The position numbers and the translations under genes are program-made. Shown piece by piece: positions 8,428-17,370 of a stretch of 48,523 nt of DNA; position 1 is the stretch's first letter; every line of letters starts with the position of its first letter. Source of the DNA: Tychonema sp. LEGE 06208 (GTDB lineage: Bacteria > Cyanobacteriota > Cyanobacteriia > Cyanobacteriales > Microcoleaceae); assembly GCF_015207505.1 (NCBI RefSeq), contig NZ_JADEWT010000037.1, positions 1-48,523 of the forward strand, written 5' to 3'. The notes beneath the pieces are model-generated. The model did no database searches. It saw only the letters and a program-made list of their open reading frames with translations, and was not told where the DNA came from.

Positions 8428-8578
8428 GAGACAATATATGCTATCAGATTCGGTTAATTTACCGTGATATCTGTAGGAAGCGGCAGTGCCGCTTCCCTAC
8501 GCTGTGGCGAGACAAGATATATTCTGAAATTCGGTTAATTACCCATGATATTTGTAGGACACCGCACTGTCGTGTCCT
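8428..8578. repeat. Tandem pair of palindrome-bearing repeats
   Basis: Two related units of about 80 bp (from 8428 and from 8509) share GAGACAA.ATAT, ATTCGGTTAATT and GATAT.TGTAGGA. The first ends in a perfect 21-bp palindrome at 8476-8496 (GGAAGCGGCA-G-TGCCGCTTCC). The second ends in an imperfect AGGACAC...GTGTCCT hairpin at 8556-8578 followed by ATCTTTTTT, which could also stop transcription from upstream. The related GGACACGGCAGTGCCG palindrome recurs near 23980-24045. The 8348-8660 gap holds nothing else I recognise. Confidence 0.75.
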
Positions 8579-8660
8579 ATCTTTTTTAGCTGTTTCTCTA
8601 CCCTTTTTAGCCGTCTTCCTAGGTTTTTTCGCATTCTTTTAAACTGATTTAATCTGAAAT

Positions 8661-9257
8661 ATGAACGCTCCTGAACCTTCATTAACTAAAACTGAATTAA
8701 GAAAATCGCTCCTCAACACCCGCAAATCCCTATCAGCACAAGAGTGGAGAGAAAAGAGCGAAATCCTCTGCAATCACCTGCAAAACTCGCCCCTATTCGC
8801 CCAAGCAAAAACAATCCTCGCCTACTTCAGTTTTCGCCAAGAACCAGATTTAAGTCCCTTGTTTGCAACTCCCCGCAAATGGGGATTTCCCCGCTGTGTC
8901 GGGAAAGAGCTATCCTGGCACATCTGGCAGCCCGGAGATGCTTTACATAGTGGAGCTTATGGCATACTCGAACCACTGCCTGATGCTCCTAAAATAGATT
9001 GTTCAGAAGTAGATTTAATCCTCGTACCCGCCGTTGGTTGCGATGTTCGCGGCTATCGCTTGGGTTACGGCGGCGGCTATTACGATCGAATGCTAACTTT
9101 ACCAGAGTGGCGAGCGAAAATGGCGATCGCCACAATCTTTGAATTTGCCTTGCTAGCCCAGCTACCCGTTGACTCCTGGGACAAAGCGCTGCACGGAATT
9201 TGTACTGAAAGCGGGTTAAAAATGATACAGCAAAAATCCCAAAGGTCGATCGAGTAA
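8661..9257 (+). CDS. 5-formyltetrahydrofolate cyclo-ligase
   Basis: Converts 5-formyltetrahydrofolate to 5,10-methenyltetrahydrofolate with ATP, returning stored folate to the one-carbon pool. The 198-residue length and the motifs fit the family: N-terminal LRKSLLNTRKSLS helix, SFRQEPDLSPL, DLILVPAVGCD and the signature GYRLGYGGGYYDRML that forms the phosphate loop. The start ATG at 8661 is the first in frame and places the family's N-terminal helix correctly. It stands alone, with repeats before it and 223 bp after it. Confidence 0.93.
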   Translation: MNAPEPSLTKTELRKSLLNTRKSLSAQEWREKSEILCNHLQNSPLFAQAKTILAYFSFRQEPDLSPLFATPRKWGFPRCVGKELSWHIWQPGDALHSGAYGILEPLPDAPKIDCSEVDLILVPAVGCDVRGYRLGYGGGYYDRMLTLPEWRAKMAIATIFEFALLAQLPVDSWDKALHGICTESGLKMIQQKSQRSIE

Positions 9258-9480
9258 TAAATTTTTAATAATTAGCAGGATGTCGGCTCAAACGATCGCA
9301 GCAAAATTGGTTTGCAGCATCGGACTTCAATCTTCATAAAAATCTGAGGACTTCAGTCCCCACTACAAACTTATACAAACTTATAACAGTTATTTTACAA
9401 GACATGATATTATCCCTAGAGCCATCTTTAGTTCTCAGTATAGTTTAATCTAAAATCCAAAATCTAAAATCTAAAATACT

Positions 9481-10257
9481 ATGGCCCAGCGCTACGTTCG
9501 AGTTAAAACAACACAAGGACACATCCATTACGGTTTGCTGCAACTGAGCCACAGCGTTCAAGTATTTGATGCACCTCCCTGGTTAAAAGGACAACCAACA
9601 GATTTGGAACTCCAACCAGATACTTACCAAATTCTCGCCCCTTGCTCTCCCTCAAAAATTGTAGCCGTCGGCAAAAATTATGTCGATCACGCCGCCGAAA
9701 TGGGTACTCCAGTACCCGAAGAGCCCCTGCTATTTTTTAAGCCGCCCAGCGCTATCATCCCCGCAGGTGGAGCGATTCGCTATCCGCAGCAATCGGAAAG
9801 GGTAGACTACGAAGGAGAATTGGCCTTGGTAATTGGCGAACATTGTAGCAACTGCACTCCCGAACAAGCACACGGCAAGATTTGGGGCTATACAATTGCT
9901 AACGACGTCACAGCCCGAGATTTGCAAAAGCGTGACAACCAGTGGGCGAGGGCGAAAGGGTTCGATACATTTTGTCCCTTGGGGCCTTGGATTGTCCGCG
10001 AATTGAGTCCGGCTGCACAGTTGCAGACTTTTGTCAATGATAGCGATCGGCCGATACAGTCATCCCCGATCGATCGCATGGTATTTTCCCCAGACTTTCT
10101 AGTCTCCTACATCAGTCAAATAATGACTTTGATTCCCGGCGATGTGATACTGACAGGAACGCCACAAGGGGTAGGGCCGCTACAAATAGGCGATCGAGTC
10201 CGCATCGAAATTGAAGGTATTGGGAGTCTTGAAAATACAGTAGTCAGTAGTCATTAG
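9481..10257 (+). CDS. Fumarylacetoacetate hydrolase family protein
   Basis: A 258-residue enzyme of the FAH superfamily, which cleaves or decarboxylates beta-keto acids using a metal ion. Family motifs are complete: KIVAVGKNYVDHAAEMG, the metal-binding VDYEGELALVIG (Glu-x-Glu), YTIANDVTARDLQ (third ligand Asp), KGFDTFCPLGPW and ILTGTPQGVGPLQIGD. Members include acylpyruvases and oxaloacetate decarboxylases; the substrate here cannot be told from sequence. The gene is preceded by a run of ATCTAAA repeats (9450-9478), and its stop codon lies in the first copies of a heptamer tandem repeat. Confidence 0.92.
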   Translation: MAQRYVRVKTTQGHIHYGLLQLSHSVQVFDAPPWLKGQPTDLELQPDTYQILAPCSPSKIVAVGKNYVDHAAEMGTPVPEEPLLFFKPPSAIIPAGGAIRYPQQSERVDYEGELALVIGEHCSNCTPEQAHGKIWGYTIANDVTARDLQKRDNQWARAKGFDTFCPLGPWIVRELSPAAQLQTFVNDSDRPIQSSPIDRMVFSPDFLVSYISQIMTLIPGDVILTGTPQGVGPLQIGDRVRIEIEGIGSLENTVVSSH

Positions 10258-10483
10258 TCATTAGTCAACAGTCAGTAGTCAGTAGTCAGTAGTCAGTAGT
10301 CAGTAGTCAGTAGTCAGTAGTCAGTAGTCATTGTTGACTGTTAGCTGTTGACTGTTAACCGTTAACTAATAACTAATAACCGTTAACTAATAACTAATAA
10401 CTACTGCTTTCCTGTCAACTCACAACTAAGAGAACCGGCACTTTTGCCAACTGCCAACTGCCAACTGCCAACTGCCAACTGAC
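10241..10483. repeat. Heptamer tandem repeats (STRR type)
   Basis: About ten copies of the 7-mer TAGTCAG with TAGTCAT variants span 10241-10334, followed by looser AACTAAT/GTTAACT arrays to about 10410 and five copies of CTGCCAA at 10447-10483. The period is seven throughout. The array begins within the last codons of the upstream gene and reaches the stop of the Tic20-family gene. The unit is far too short for CRISPR. Confidence 0.9.
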
Positions 10484-10956
10484 TAACGAACCTGCATATA
10501 AACAGCATCCGAAAGCGGAGGAATCTCTGCATAGCGTCCCAACGCCGACTGTACGACTGCATAAACAAATGCAGCCAAAGCACCCAAAAACACCATATTA
10601 AACAGAGTTTCCGCAATAAATGCGACTTGCAAGCCTCTAGAAAAAATCGGCAAAATCAAACCGCAGAGCATCAAAACAATGTCTAAAAGAATCGCCTGCA
10701 TCGCATTAAAACGAATGAAGTGACTGATGTTTTCGTTTCTCACCACTGCTAAATACAGCGCAAAGAAAATAATCAAGCTAGCGAAGGGCAACCTATAAAT
10801 CTGAAGCAACGGAGTTAGCGGGATCAAAAACAGTTGGAGGACAGGAAACTGTGCAAACAGATACCTGCCAAACCCCAGCCCGTCAATCAGTGGCAGCAAA
10901 TAAGGCAAACAAGCAAAAATTCGGTCTGGAACAGTCGTAGATCCGCGCCAAGTCAT
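10483..10956 (-). CDS. Tic20 family protein
   Basis: A 157-residue membrane protein homologous to the chloroplast inner-envelope translocon component Tic20. After a short N-terminal segment (DRIFACLPYLLPLIDGLGFG, a family signature), four hydrophobic segments can be seen near 15-30, 48-70, 88-105 and 112-140. The motif FIRFNAMQAILLDI between helices two and three is typical. The role in cyanobacteria is unclear; a channel-like function in membrane protein transport is the usual suggestion. The start is supported by AGGAGAG just upstream of the ATG. The 3' end runs into the heptamer repeat array. Confidence 0.9.
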   Translation of the reverse strand: MTWRGSTTVPDRIFACLPYLLPLIDGLGFGRYLFAQFPVLQLFLIPLTPLLQIYRLPFASLIIFFALYLAVVRNENISHFIRFNAMQAILLDIVLMLCGLILPIFSRGLQVAFIAETLFNMVFLGALAAFVYAVVQSALGRYAEIPPLSDAVYMQVR

Positions 10957-11117
10957 AATGAACTCTCCTGAGTCGATCGATAAACTATCAATTCCCGTTA
11001 AACTCAGGATAACGCAGCAGGCTCAGTTCCGACTCGCCCGGAATTTTCCCACACTCACAGCCGAGTAGATTCAGGGGTATTTAGATCGAGTCGGGTTCAA
11101 TAGTCACCATCCCCGAT

Positions 11118-11185
11118 GCCCTGCGCGGGCCGATGCTTTTAGGCCCTGCGCGGGCCGATGCTTTTAGGCCCTGCGCGGGCCGATG
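11118..11185. repeat. Three 25-bp tandem repeats of the CCTGCGCGGGCC family
   Basis: Copies start at 11118, 11143 and 11168, each containing CCCTGCGCGGGCCGATG, the first two followed by CTTTTAG. The same GC-rich core occurs in the array at 22.49-22.58 kb. The last copy ends two bases before the stop codon of the neighbouring minus-strand small gene. Confidence 0.85.
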
Positions 11186-11186
11186 A

Positions 11187-11384
11187 TTATTTAATATTGG
11201 CAATGACGAAGCCCATTAGACACTCGTATCGATCGGGCAAATTTTCCGTAGGTTTAGCAACTGGATGCCCGCAGCGAAGCTCTCCACCGCTCCAGCGCGG
11301 TTGGCCCGTGCGATCGGCGAGCACACAACCTTGGCAAACACACTGAGGGGCAAGCATCTGATTTTCCATTAGAATAACTAACAT
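11187..11384 (-). CDS. Small Cys-rich protein, probable metal binding
   Basis: A 65-residue frame starting MLVILMENQML. The start at 11384 is preceded by GGAGG with a 6-base spacer, a textbook ribosome binding site, which is the strongest sign that this is a real gene. Cysteines are arranged as C-x-C-x2-C near residues 15-20, then RCGH, then YEC near the end, a pattern suited to zinc or an iron-sulfur cluster. No membrane segment or signal is visible. I do not recognise a named family. It is divergent from glyA. Alternative: start at the second Met (11369), but the binding site favours the first. Confidence 0.62.
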   Translation of the reverse strand: MLVILMENQMLAPQCVCQGCVLADRTGQPRWSGGELRCGHPVAKPTENLPDRYECLMGFVIANIK

Positions 11385-11551
11385 TTGATACCTCCGGCAG
11401 GTTTCATACCAGTAATTTCATTGTATGTCAGGAACTTGGGACAAACGGCTTAAGCTGAACACAATGTAATATTTGGATAAATCATGTGAAATCCGTAGTA
11501 GGGTAAAAGATCCCCAATTCGCAATCCTAAATTGTCAAGAGGTTGATTATT

Positions 11552-12835
11552 GTGACCGACACTAACTTAGACTTGCTTTCCAAAACCGACCCGCAGATTG
11601 CCGATTTAATCGGGCAAGAACTCCAGCGCCAGCGAGACCACCTAGAACTGATCGCCAGCGAAAACTTCACCTCCGCCGCAGTAATGGCAGCTCAAGGCTC
11701 CGTGCTGACCAATAAATACGCTGAAGGACTGCCAGCCAAGCGCTACTACGGCGGCTGCGAATTTATTGACGGCATCGAGCAAATTGCGATCGATCGCGCC
11801 AAACAGCTATTTGGAGCAGCCCACGCTAACGTCCAGCCCCACTCCGGCGCTCAAGCCAACTTTGCAGTGTTTTTGAGCTTGCTAGAGCCTGGGGACGGAA
11901 TTATGGGCATGGATTTGTCCCACGGCGGACACCTGACCCACGGTTCCCCCGTCAACGTATCCGGCAAATGGTTCAAAGCTTTTCACTACGGAGTCAGCCC
12001 AGAAACAGAACAGCTTGACTACGACGAAATTTTGGCACTGGCGAAACAAAACCGACCGAAATTGCTGATTTGCGGCTATTCAGCATATTCGCGAATTATC
12101 GACTTTGAAAAGTTTAGAGCGATCGCCGACGAAATCGGAGCCTACCTGCTCGCCGACATCGCCCACATCGCTGGGTTAGTCGCCACAGGCCACCACCCAA
12201 GCCCCCTCGCCCACTGTCACGCAGTCACCACCACTACTCACAAAACCCTGCGCGGCCCGCGCGGCGGCTTGATTTTGACCAATGACCCCGAACTAGGCAA
12301 AAAGTTCGACAAAGCAGTGTTTCCCGGCACTCAAGGCGGCCCCTTAGAGCACGTAATTGCGGGCAAAGCAGTAGCTTTTGGCGAAGCATTAAAACCCGAA
12401 TTTAAAACTTATTCCGGTCAAGTAATAGAAAATGCGCGGGCTTTAGCTGCACAGTTGCAGCAGCGGGGTTTAAAACTCGTTTCCGGCGGCACAGACAATC
12501 ACTTAATGCTAGTAGATTTGCGATCGGTAAACATGACAGGCAAGCGAGCCGACCAATTAGTTAGCGGTGTGAATATTACTGCTAATAAAAATACCGTGCC
12601 TTTCGATCCGGCATCGCCTTTTGTCACCAGCGGTTTGAGACTCGGTTCGCCGGCGATGACAACCAGGGGCATGGGAACTACTGAATTTACCGAAATTGGT
12701 AATATTATTGCCGATCGACTGCTGAATCCTGAAGATGAAAGCGTCACAGCCGATTGCCTGCGGCGAGTAGCTGCACTTTGCGATCGCTTCCCGTTATATC
12801 CGCACTTGTTCTTAAAAGTGCCGGCATTAGCTTAA
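11552..12835 (+). CDS. glyA: Serine hydroxymethyltransferase
   Basis: PLP enzyme that interconverts serine and glycine while loading tetrahydrofolate; it supplies one-carbon units and takes part in photorespiration. [26 protein letters not shown], the [11 protein letters not shown] segment, [12 protein letters not shown] and the PLP-lysine loop [14 protein letters not shown] (lysine near residue 230) are intact. GTG 11552 is taken as the start because AAGAGG lies nine bases upstream, giving 427 residues; a TTG at 11543 would add three. The usual family length is about 415-430. It stands alone in its transcription unit. Confidence 0.96.
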   Translation: MTDTNLDLLSKTDPQIADLIGQELQRQRDHLELIASENFTSAAVMAAQGSVLTNKYAEGLPAKRYYGGCEFIDGIEQIAIDRAKQLFGAAHANVQPHSGAQANFAVFLSLLEPGDGIMGMDLSHGGHLTHGSPVNVSGKWFKAFHYGVSPETEQLDYDEILALAKQNRPKLLICGYSAYSRIIDFEKFRAIADEIGAYLLADIAHIAGLVATGHHPSPLAHCHAVTTTTHKTLRGPRGGLILTNDPELGKKFDKAVFPGTQGGPLEHVIAGKAVAFGEALKPEFKTYSGQVIENARALAAQLQQRGLKLVSGGTDNHLMLVDLRSVNMTGKRADQLVSGVNITANKNTVPFDPASPFVTSGLRLGSPAMTTRGMGTTEFTEIGNIIADRLLNPEDESVTADCLRRVAALCDRFPLYPHLFLKVPALA

Positions 12836-12954
12836 TTTTCCTGATCGGTGACGGGGAATTGGTAGTTGGAAGTGTACGGGTAAAAGGGTAACAGAGCCGG
12901 GAAAGATTGAGAGTTGCCATTCGCGCCCCCTGTTTTAACGTGCATATATTTGCC

Positions 12955-13015
12955 GTAGGGGCGGGTTTCACCAGAGATATTTGTCGGTAGCCAAATATCT
13001 TTATAAACCCACCCT
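12955..13015. repeat. GGGGCGGGTTT inverted-repeat element, copy 1
   Basis: GTAGGGGCGGGTTT at the left pairs imperfectly with AAACCCACCCT at the right; an inner hairpin AGATATTTG/CAAATATCT is perfect. Related copies with the same arms lie at 33645-33708 and 39213-39270. Confidence 0.65.
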
Positions 13016-13103
13016 GAATTCCCGAATGATGAGGGAAATAACTCACAATTCGTCGATCGCAACTCACAACTCTCCGGCTCCCAACCCCCAGTCGCCCTAC
13101 AAA

Positions 13104-13172
13104 AGACCTCTCCCATAATTCTTGTCGGGTAGGCATCCTGCCTGCCCTTTACAGGCTTTTATGGAGAGGTCT
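13104..13172. repeat. Long nested hairpin
   Basis: AGACCTCTCC(C)ATAA at 13104-13118 pairs with TTATGGAGAGGTCT at 13159-13172, with one bulged base. Inside it, GGGTAGGCA...TGCCTGCCC (13127-13147) forms a second stem with one G-T pair. It looks like a dispersed palindrome; a role as terminator for a transcript from upstream is possible but there is no T run. Confidence 0.6.
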
Positions 13173-13190
13173 AAAGATGTTTCCTTGTGT

Positions 13191-13486
13191 TGACACTCCT
13201 CGGCCTTAAGGTACGAGGATTCTTAAGACATTACGGTCTTAATATCCCTATTGCTAGGGTTCCTTTCGCTGACTACATTTGCACTTTACGTGCGTAGTCA
13301 TGTCTCCTCTGTGAATGTTTTGGGCGTAGACTTTCCCCCAGTCCGGAGGTGGGTTTTTAAATCTTGTCTGATCCGTGTAGTATACCACAGGCTTGCACAT
13401 GGATATGTTTACCCAAATACATGAGGATTTCTTACTACACACTTTCGGAGAAAAAGCCGTCCTCAAAGGACGGGGTTTTCAACCCA
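13191..13486. mobile_element. Possible non-autonomous IS200/IS605-type remnant
   Basis: No transposase is present. One end has TGACACTCCTCG with a CCTCG/CGAGG hairpin followed by ATTCTTAAG, a pattern I associate with ends of IS200/IS605 elements in cyanobacteria. The other end has the hairpin CCGTCC-TCAAA-GGACGG (13457-13473) followed by GGGTTTTC. The 300 bp between have several small hairpins and no credible reading frame. The assignment is from memory of such ends and needs a database comparison. Together with the two preceding repeats it fills the 734-bp gap between glyA and the next gene. Confidence 0.4.
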
Positions 13487-13569
13487 ATTTTCTGATAAGC
13501 CATCTGAAATGTAGTAGACTCTGCCTGACAGCCTAATTGCCCCGCACTATTATTTAAAATTGATTTCAG

Positions 13570-14625
13570 ATGCCGTATCAGTATCTGTACCACGTAGTCG
13601 CTTTTCTGGTTTCTGCGATCGTCGTCCTCTACAGTACACCAATAGTCAAAAAAATTGGTCTCAAAAGCGGGCGAGTCGATCGGCCAGGCGAGCGAAAAGT
13701 CCACAAGCGCCCGATGGTGCGCTTGGGAGGAGTGTCCATCTTTATGGGCACTCTGATTGCTCTGTTATTTGTCTGGCTCTCAGGAGGCTTCATCGATGCT
13801 AGCGGACAAATTCTCGATCGCAAAGACGAATACGAAATCTGGGGAGTCACCCTCGGCGGCCTCGGATTCTTCCTCATCGGTTTAGCAGACGATTTATTTT
13901 CGCTCTCAGCCATCAAACGCTTGCTCATGCAAATTGGCGTATCCAGCATCGCTTGGTACGCGGGCGTACAAATTGAGTTTCTCACAGTTCCATCCTTGGG
14001 ACTGACAGATCTTGGCTGGCTGAGCTTGCCAATTACCGTAATTTGGCTCGTCGGTATGGCCAACGCCATCAACTGGATTGACGGTTTGGACGGTTTAGCA
14101 GCCGGAGTTTCAGGTATTGCAGCAGTTGTCATGCTGATAGTCAGTCTGTCAATGCACCAACCCGCAGCAGCCCTAATTGCAGCGGCGTTAGCAGGCGGCA
14201 CTTTGGGATTTCTGCGCTACAACTTCAATCCGGCTCAAATCTTTATGGGAGATGGCGGAGCTTATTTTATCGGTTTCACTCTCGCGGGAGTGGGAGTAAT
14301 TGGGTTAGTTAAAACTACGGCTATTACCTCTGTGTTGCTGCCATATTTAATTTTAGCTGTACCGATTTTAGATATGTCTGCGGTTATTCTCGATCGGCTC
14401 CGCAACGGCAAATCACCGTTTATTGCTGACAAGCGCCACCTCCACCACCGACTTCTCGAAGCCGGAGTATCCCATCGATTTGCGGTTTTATTTATTTACG
14501 CCCTAACATTGTGGGTGGGAAGTTTAGCCCTCGCTTTTTCGATACCCAGCGGCGTAATTTACGCACTGGGTGCAACAAGTTTGCTGGGATACGCTAGCTG
14601 GAAAGTTTGGAGACACGCTCGATAG
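13570..14625 (+). CDS. Polyprenyl-phosphate GlcNAc-1-phosphate transferase (MraY/WecA/TagO family)
   Basis: Integral membrane enzyme, 351 residues with about ten hydrophobic segments, that links a HexNAc-1-phosphate to undecaprenyl phosphate and starts cell-surface glycan synthesis. Family motifs are in order: RKVHKRPMVRLGG near 39-51, GLADDLFSLS with the Asp-Asp pair, ANAINWIDGLDGLAAG, the FNPAQIFMGDGGA loop, and the C-terminal DKRHLHHRLLEAG. The C-terminal histidine motif separates WecA/TagO-type enzymes from MraY. A heptamer repeat separates it from cinA downstream; co-transcription is possible. Confidence 0.92.
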   Translation: MPYQYLYHVVAFLVSAIVVLYSTPIVKKIGLKSGRVDRPGERKVHKRPMVRLGGVSIFMGTLIALLFVWLSGGFIDASGQILDRKDEYEIWGVTLGGLGFFLIGLADDLFSLSAIKRLLMQIGVSSIAWYAGVQIEFLTVPSLGLTDLGWLSLPITVIWLVGMANAINWIDGLDGLAAGVSGIAAVVMLIVSLSMHQPAAALIAAALAGGTLGFLRYNFNPAQIFMGDGGAYFIGFTLAGVGVIGLVKTTAITSVLLPYLILAVPILDMSAVILDRLRNGKSPFIADKRHLHHRLLEAGVSHRFAVLFIYALTLWVGSLALAFSIPSGVIYALGATSLLGYASWKVWRHAR

Positions 14626-14631
14626 TCTGTT

Positions 14632-14755
14632 AACAGTTAGTTGTTAGTTGTTAGTTGTTAGTTGTTAGTTGTTAGTGATCAATAACCAATAATCAATAAC
14701 CAATAACCAATAATCAATAACCACTAACCAATAACCACTAACCAATAACCAGTAA
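14632..14755. repeat. Heptamer tandem repeats
   Basis: Five or so copies of GTTAGTT followed by AATAACC/AATAATC-type units, again near a period of seven, then ATCTAAA repeats up to the next start codon. They fill the whole space between the transferase and cinA. Confidence 0.88.
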
Positions 14756-14777
14756 AAAATCTAAAATCTAAAATCGA

Positions 14778-16034
14778 ATGGTTGCTGAAATTATTTGTGT
14801 TGGCACTGAATTGCTTTTAGGAGATATTCTTAATGGCAACGCTCAGTTTTTAGCCAAAGAATTAGCGAATCTAGGAATCCCTCACTACTATCAAACAGTT
14901 GTGGGGGACAATCCAGAACGCATCAAACAAGTGTTAGAAATCGCCGTTAACCGATCGCAACTTTTACTATTTACAGGAGGCCTCGGCCCGACACCAGACG
15001 ACCTCACCGTCGAAACAATCGCCGATTTCTTTGGCGTTCCCTTAATCGAAAAACCGGAAATTATCGCCGATATCGAACAAAAATTTGCCCTGCGCGGACG
15101 CACTATGAGTAAGAGCAACCGCAAACAAGCTTTAATTCCAGAAACGGCGGACATTCTGCCGAACCGCAGCGGTTCGGCACCGGGCATTCTTTGGCAGCCG
15201 ATTCCCAAGGTGACAGTGATGACATTTCCCGGCGTACCGGCGGAAATGCACTTGATGTGGCGAGAAACCGCCGTTCCTTACCTGAAAAATGGCGGTTGGT
15301 GCAGCGCAACTATTTTCAGCCGCACGTTGAAATTTTGGGGAATTGCTGAGTCGGCGCTGGCGGAAAAAGTAGAATCTTTTCTGAATTTAACTAATCCTAC
15401 TGTCGCTCCCTACGCCAATCACGGTCAAGTCAAATTGCGGATTTCTGCCCGCGCTGACTCGGAAGTGGCTGCGAAAAAGTTAATTGAGCCGATCGAACAA
15501 CAATTGCAGCAGATTACAGGCCTAGACTGTTACGGTGCCGATACCGATACCCTCCCTTCGACAGTAGGCAAATTGCTGCTGTTGGCCGGGGAAACTCTGA
15601 GTGTGGCTGAATCCTGCACGGGAGGAGGGTTAGGGGCGATGCTGACTGCTGTTCCCGGCAGTTCGAGCTATTTTTGGGGCGGGATTATTTCTTATGACAA
15701 TCGGGTTAAGGAATCATTATTAGGTGTTAATCCCCAAGATTTAGCCGAATTCGGCGCAGTCAGCCAGCAAGTAGCGAAACAAATGGCGGCGGGAGTGCGC
15801 GCGAGGCTCAATACGAGTTGGGGATTGAGCATTACAGGCATCGCCGGGCCCGGAGGCGGTACAGACGCTAAACCTGTGGGACTGGTTTATATCGGTTTAT
15901 CCGGCCCCGACGGCGTGACAGAAAGTTTTGAATACCGCTTTGGCGATGGCCGAGGCCGCGATTGGATTCGGCATCTCAGTAGCTGTACGGCGCTCGATCG
16001 GCTCCGGCGTCAATTATTATTGGTAAAAACATAG
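14778..16034 (+). CDS. cinA: CinA family protein (NMN deamidase / ADP-ribose pyrophosphatase type)
   Basis: A 418-residue two-domain protein. The N-terminal MoaB-like domain (about 1-170) has ICVGTELLLGDI, FTGGLGPTPDDLT and the LPNRSGSAPGI loop; in studied homologues it is a nucleotide pyrophosphatase. The C-terminal domain (about 260-415) has SVAESCTGGGLGAML, GGIISYDNRVKESLLGV and SITGIAGPGGGT, the PncC fold that deamidates nicotinamide mononucleotide. Full CinA length is 410-420 residues, so it is complete. Likely role: recycling of pyridine nucleotides; in some bacteria it is linked to competence or DNA damage. Confidence 0.94.
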   Translation: MVAEIICVGTELLLGDILNGNAQFLAKELANLGIPHYYQTVVGDNPERIKQVLEIAVNRSQLLLFTGGLGPTPDDLTVETIADFFGVPLIEKPEIIADIEQKFALRGRTMSKSNRKQALIPETADILPNRSGSAPGILWQPIPKVTVMTFPGVPAEMHLMWRETAVPYLKNGGWCSATIFSRTLKFWGIAESALAEKVESFLNLTNPTVAPYANHGQVKLRISARADSEVAAKKLIEPIEQQLQQITGLDCYGADTDTLPSTVGKLLLLAGETLSVAESCTGGGLGAMLTAVPGSSSYFWGGIISYDNRVKESLLGVNPQDLAEFGAVSQQVAKQMAAGVRARLNTSWGLSITGIAGPGGGTDAKPVGLVYIGLSGPDGVTESFEYRFGDGRGRDWIRHLSSCTALDRLRRQLLLVKT

Positions 16035-16335
16035 AAAAATCCTACGATTGGTCAATTGTCAACAGTCAACTGTAAGCTTAAGCTTTATTTAACACTCTCT
16101 ACTCCGACATAATTTGGCAATCTTCCTTTTGCCTCTTGCTTATCTGTAAAGATTCGTTATGATAATAAGATAGGACTGATTGGCAAAGATACTGAACTCT
16201 CTCCTTTGCTCAAAAACAACCAGCAAGCGAGAAAGCAAGTTTGACCTTTGGTTTCAAAGCCGTGCTTGCTTATGTTTCAGAGATTTAGCCGTCGGTTTAG
16301 CAGTCTAGACTATAAAAAAAGGAGCTATCCGTTCA

Positions 16336-16473
16336 ATGGAAAACATTGAAAAGGTGCTGGAACAAATTGAAAAATGGGTTCGCAAGTTGATAGAAGGACT
16401 GCTGAGTCCCGAAGCTCAACCGGAATTGGAACCGATTCCTATTCCAGTTAACCAACCTAGGCATCGTCGATAG
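16336..16473 (+). CDS. Small 45-residue protein with amphipathic helix
   Basis: ATG 16336 to TAG 16473 encodes MENIEKVLEQIEKWVRKLIE followed by GLLSPEAQ, an acidic/proline stretch (ELEPIPIPVNQP) and a basic end (RHRR). AAAGGAG ends about a dozen bases before the ATG, so translation is plausible. The first 23 residues would form an amphipathic helix. No family is recognised. It lies directly before aroQ, whose frame opens right after its stop, so the two may share a transcript. The preceding 300 bp (16035-16335) hold an A/T-rich leader and no other gene. Confidence 0.5.
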   Translation: MENIEKVLEQIEKWVRKLIEGLLSPEAQPELEPIPIPVNQPRHRR

Positions 16474-16533
16474 TTGAGACGGGGTTTGAGATTTGATGTT
16501 GGCGATCGAATTCAAGTCAAAACTCAAAGTTTT

Positions 16534-16995
16534 GTGGCGCTGGAATTTAAAAAATTGTTAAAGATCCTGGTACTTCACGGCCCCAATTTGAATTTATTGG
16601 GTCAACGAGAACCTGGAGTTTATGGTTCTGCGACTTTAAATGATATCAACGAGTTGCTAGAACGAGAAGCGCAAGCCCTCCAGGTGAAAGTCTCAATTCA
16701 GCAGTCGAATCATGAAGGAGTCTTGGTGGATGCAATTCACTCGATGTTAGGGCAGCACCAAGGCTTGTTAATGAATCCTGGAGCTTATACTCATACGAGT
16801 GTGGCAATTAGAGACGCGATCGCTGCTGTGAATATTCCTGTGGTGGAAGTTCATCTGAGTAATATTTATCGGCGGGAAGCTTTTCGACACCACTCGTATA
16901 TCGCACCAGTGGCGATCGGACAAATCAGCGGTTTTGGCTCAGACAGTTATCGGCTGGGGCTGCAGGCTCTGGTTAGTTACTTGGTTAAAAATTAA
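16534..16995 (+). CDS. aroQ: 3-dehydroquinate dehydratase, type II
   Basis: Removes water from 3-dehydroquinate in the shikimate pathway. The type II fold is marked by [33 protein letters not shown], the [16 protein letters not shown] block and [20 protein letters not shown], including the flexible-loop Arg/Tyr and the catalytic His. GTG 16534 gives 153 residues; TTG 16555 would give a 146-residue form starting right at the first strand. Neither has a strong ribosome binding site, so the start is uncertain; translation may be coupled to the small gene upstream. Confidence 0.93.
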   Translation: MALEFKKLLKILVLHGPNLNLLGQREPGVYGSATLNDINELLEREAQALQVKVSIQQSNHEGVLVDAIHSMLGQHQGLLMNPGAYTHTSVAIRDAIAAVNIPVVEVHLSNIYRREAFRHHSYIAPVAIGQISGFGSDSYRLGLQALVSYLVKN

Positions 16996-17277
16996 AAATT
17001 CACCGATTTTCGCGATCGGATGAGGGCAGGTTTTAGATGGAAGGCCAGCCCTTGTATGTTTATGTAAAATTGAAATTAGCCACAAGAATTGGGTCATGGC
17101 TAATGGCTAATGGGTAACATCCTGTTCCGCACCGCACCCCGGTTCGTAGTGCGGAATGCGAGTCGGCTCTTAGAATGCAGACGCTGACTGACGCACTACA
17201 AACCATTTTTGTGATGATAATCGATTCGTAAAAAAAACGGTTTATGATGGTGCGTCCAGAATTGTGGGTAATATCAA

Positions 17278-17370
17278 ATCCGGTAGCATCGGAATGATTC
17301 AGATATATATTCTCGGACTCTGTGTACTCTGTGTTCTAGCGCCGGTTAAATCACCTGATGATGCTACCGG
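17278..17370. repeat. Element with TCCGGTAGCATC terminal inverted repeats
   Basis: TCCGGTAGCATC (17278-17289) is perfectly inverted at 17359-17370, and the flanking TATC/GATA extends the symmetry with mismatches. The termini resemble those of the element at 23945-24089. The gap 16996-17602 otherwise holds a degraded CGTAGTGCGGAATGCG hairpin region near 17150 and AATTCCC repeats (17532-17580); no gene is seen. Confidence 0.65.

Noticed and set aside
10241-10483. Regular direct repeats that could look like a CRISPR array
   Set aside because: The unit is seven bases with no unique spacers and no cas genes nearby; same for the other heptamer arrays.
11385-11551. Riboswitch upstream of glyA
   Set aside because: I see no glycine-riboswitch core or other known aptamer pattern, only a ribosome binding site.
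15160-15182. Palindrome GCCGAACCGCAGCGGTTCGG inside cinA, possible inserted repeat
   Set aside because: It encodes the conserved LPNRSGSAPG loop expected in CinA, so no extra residues are present.
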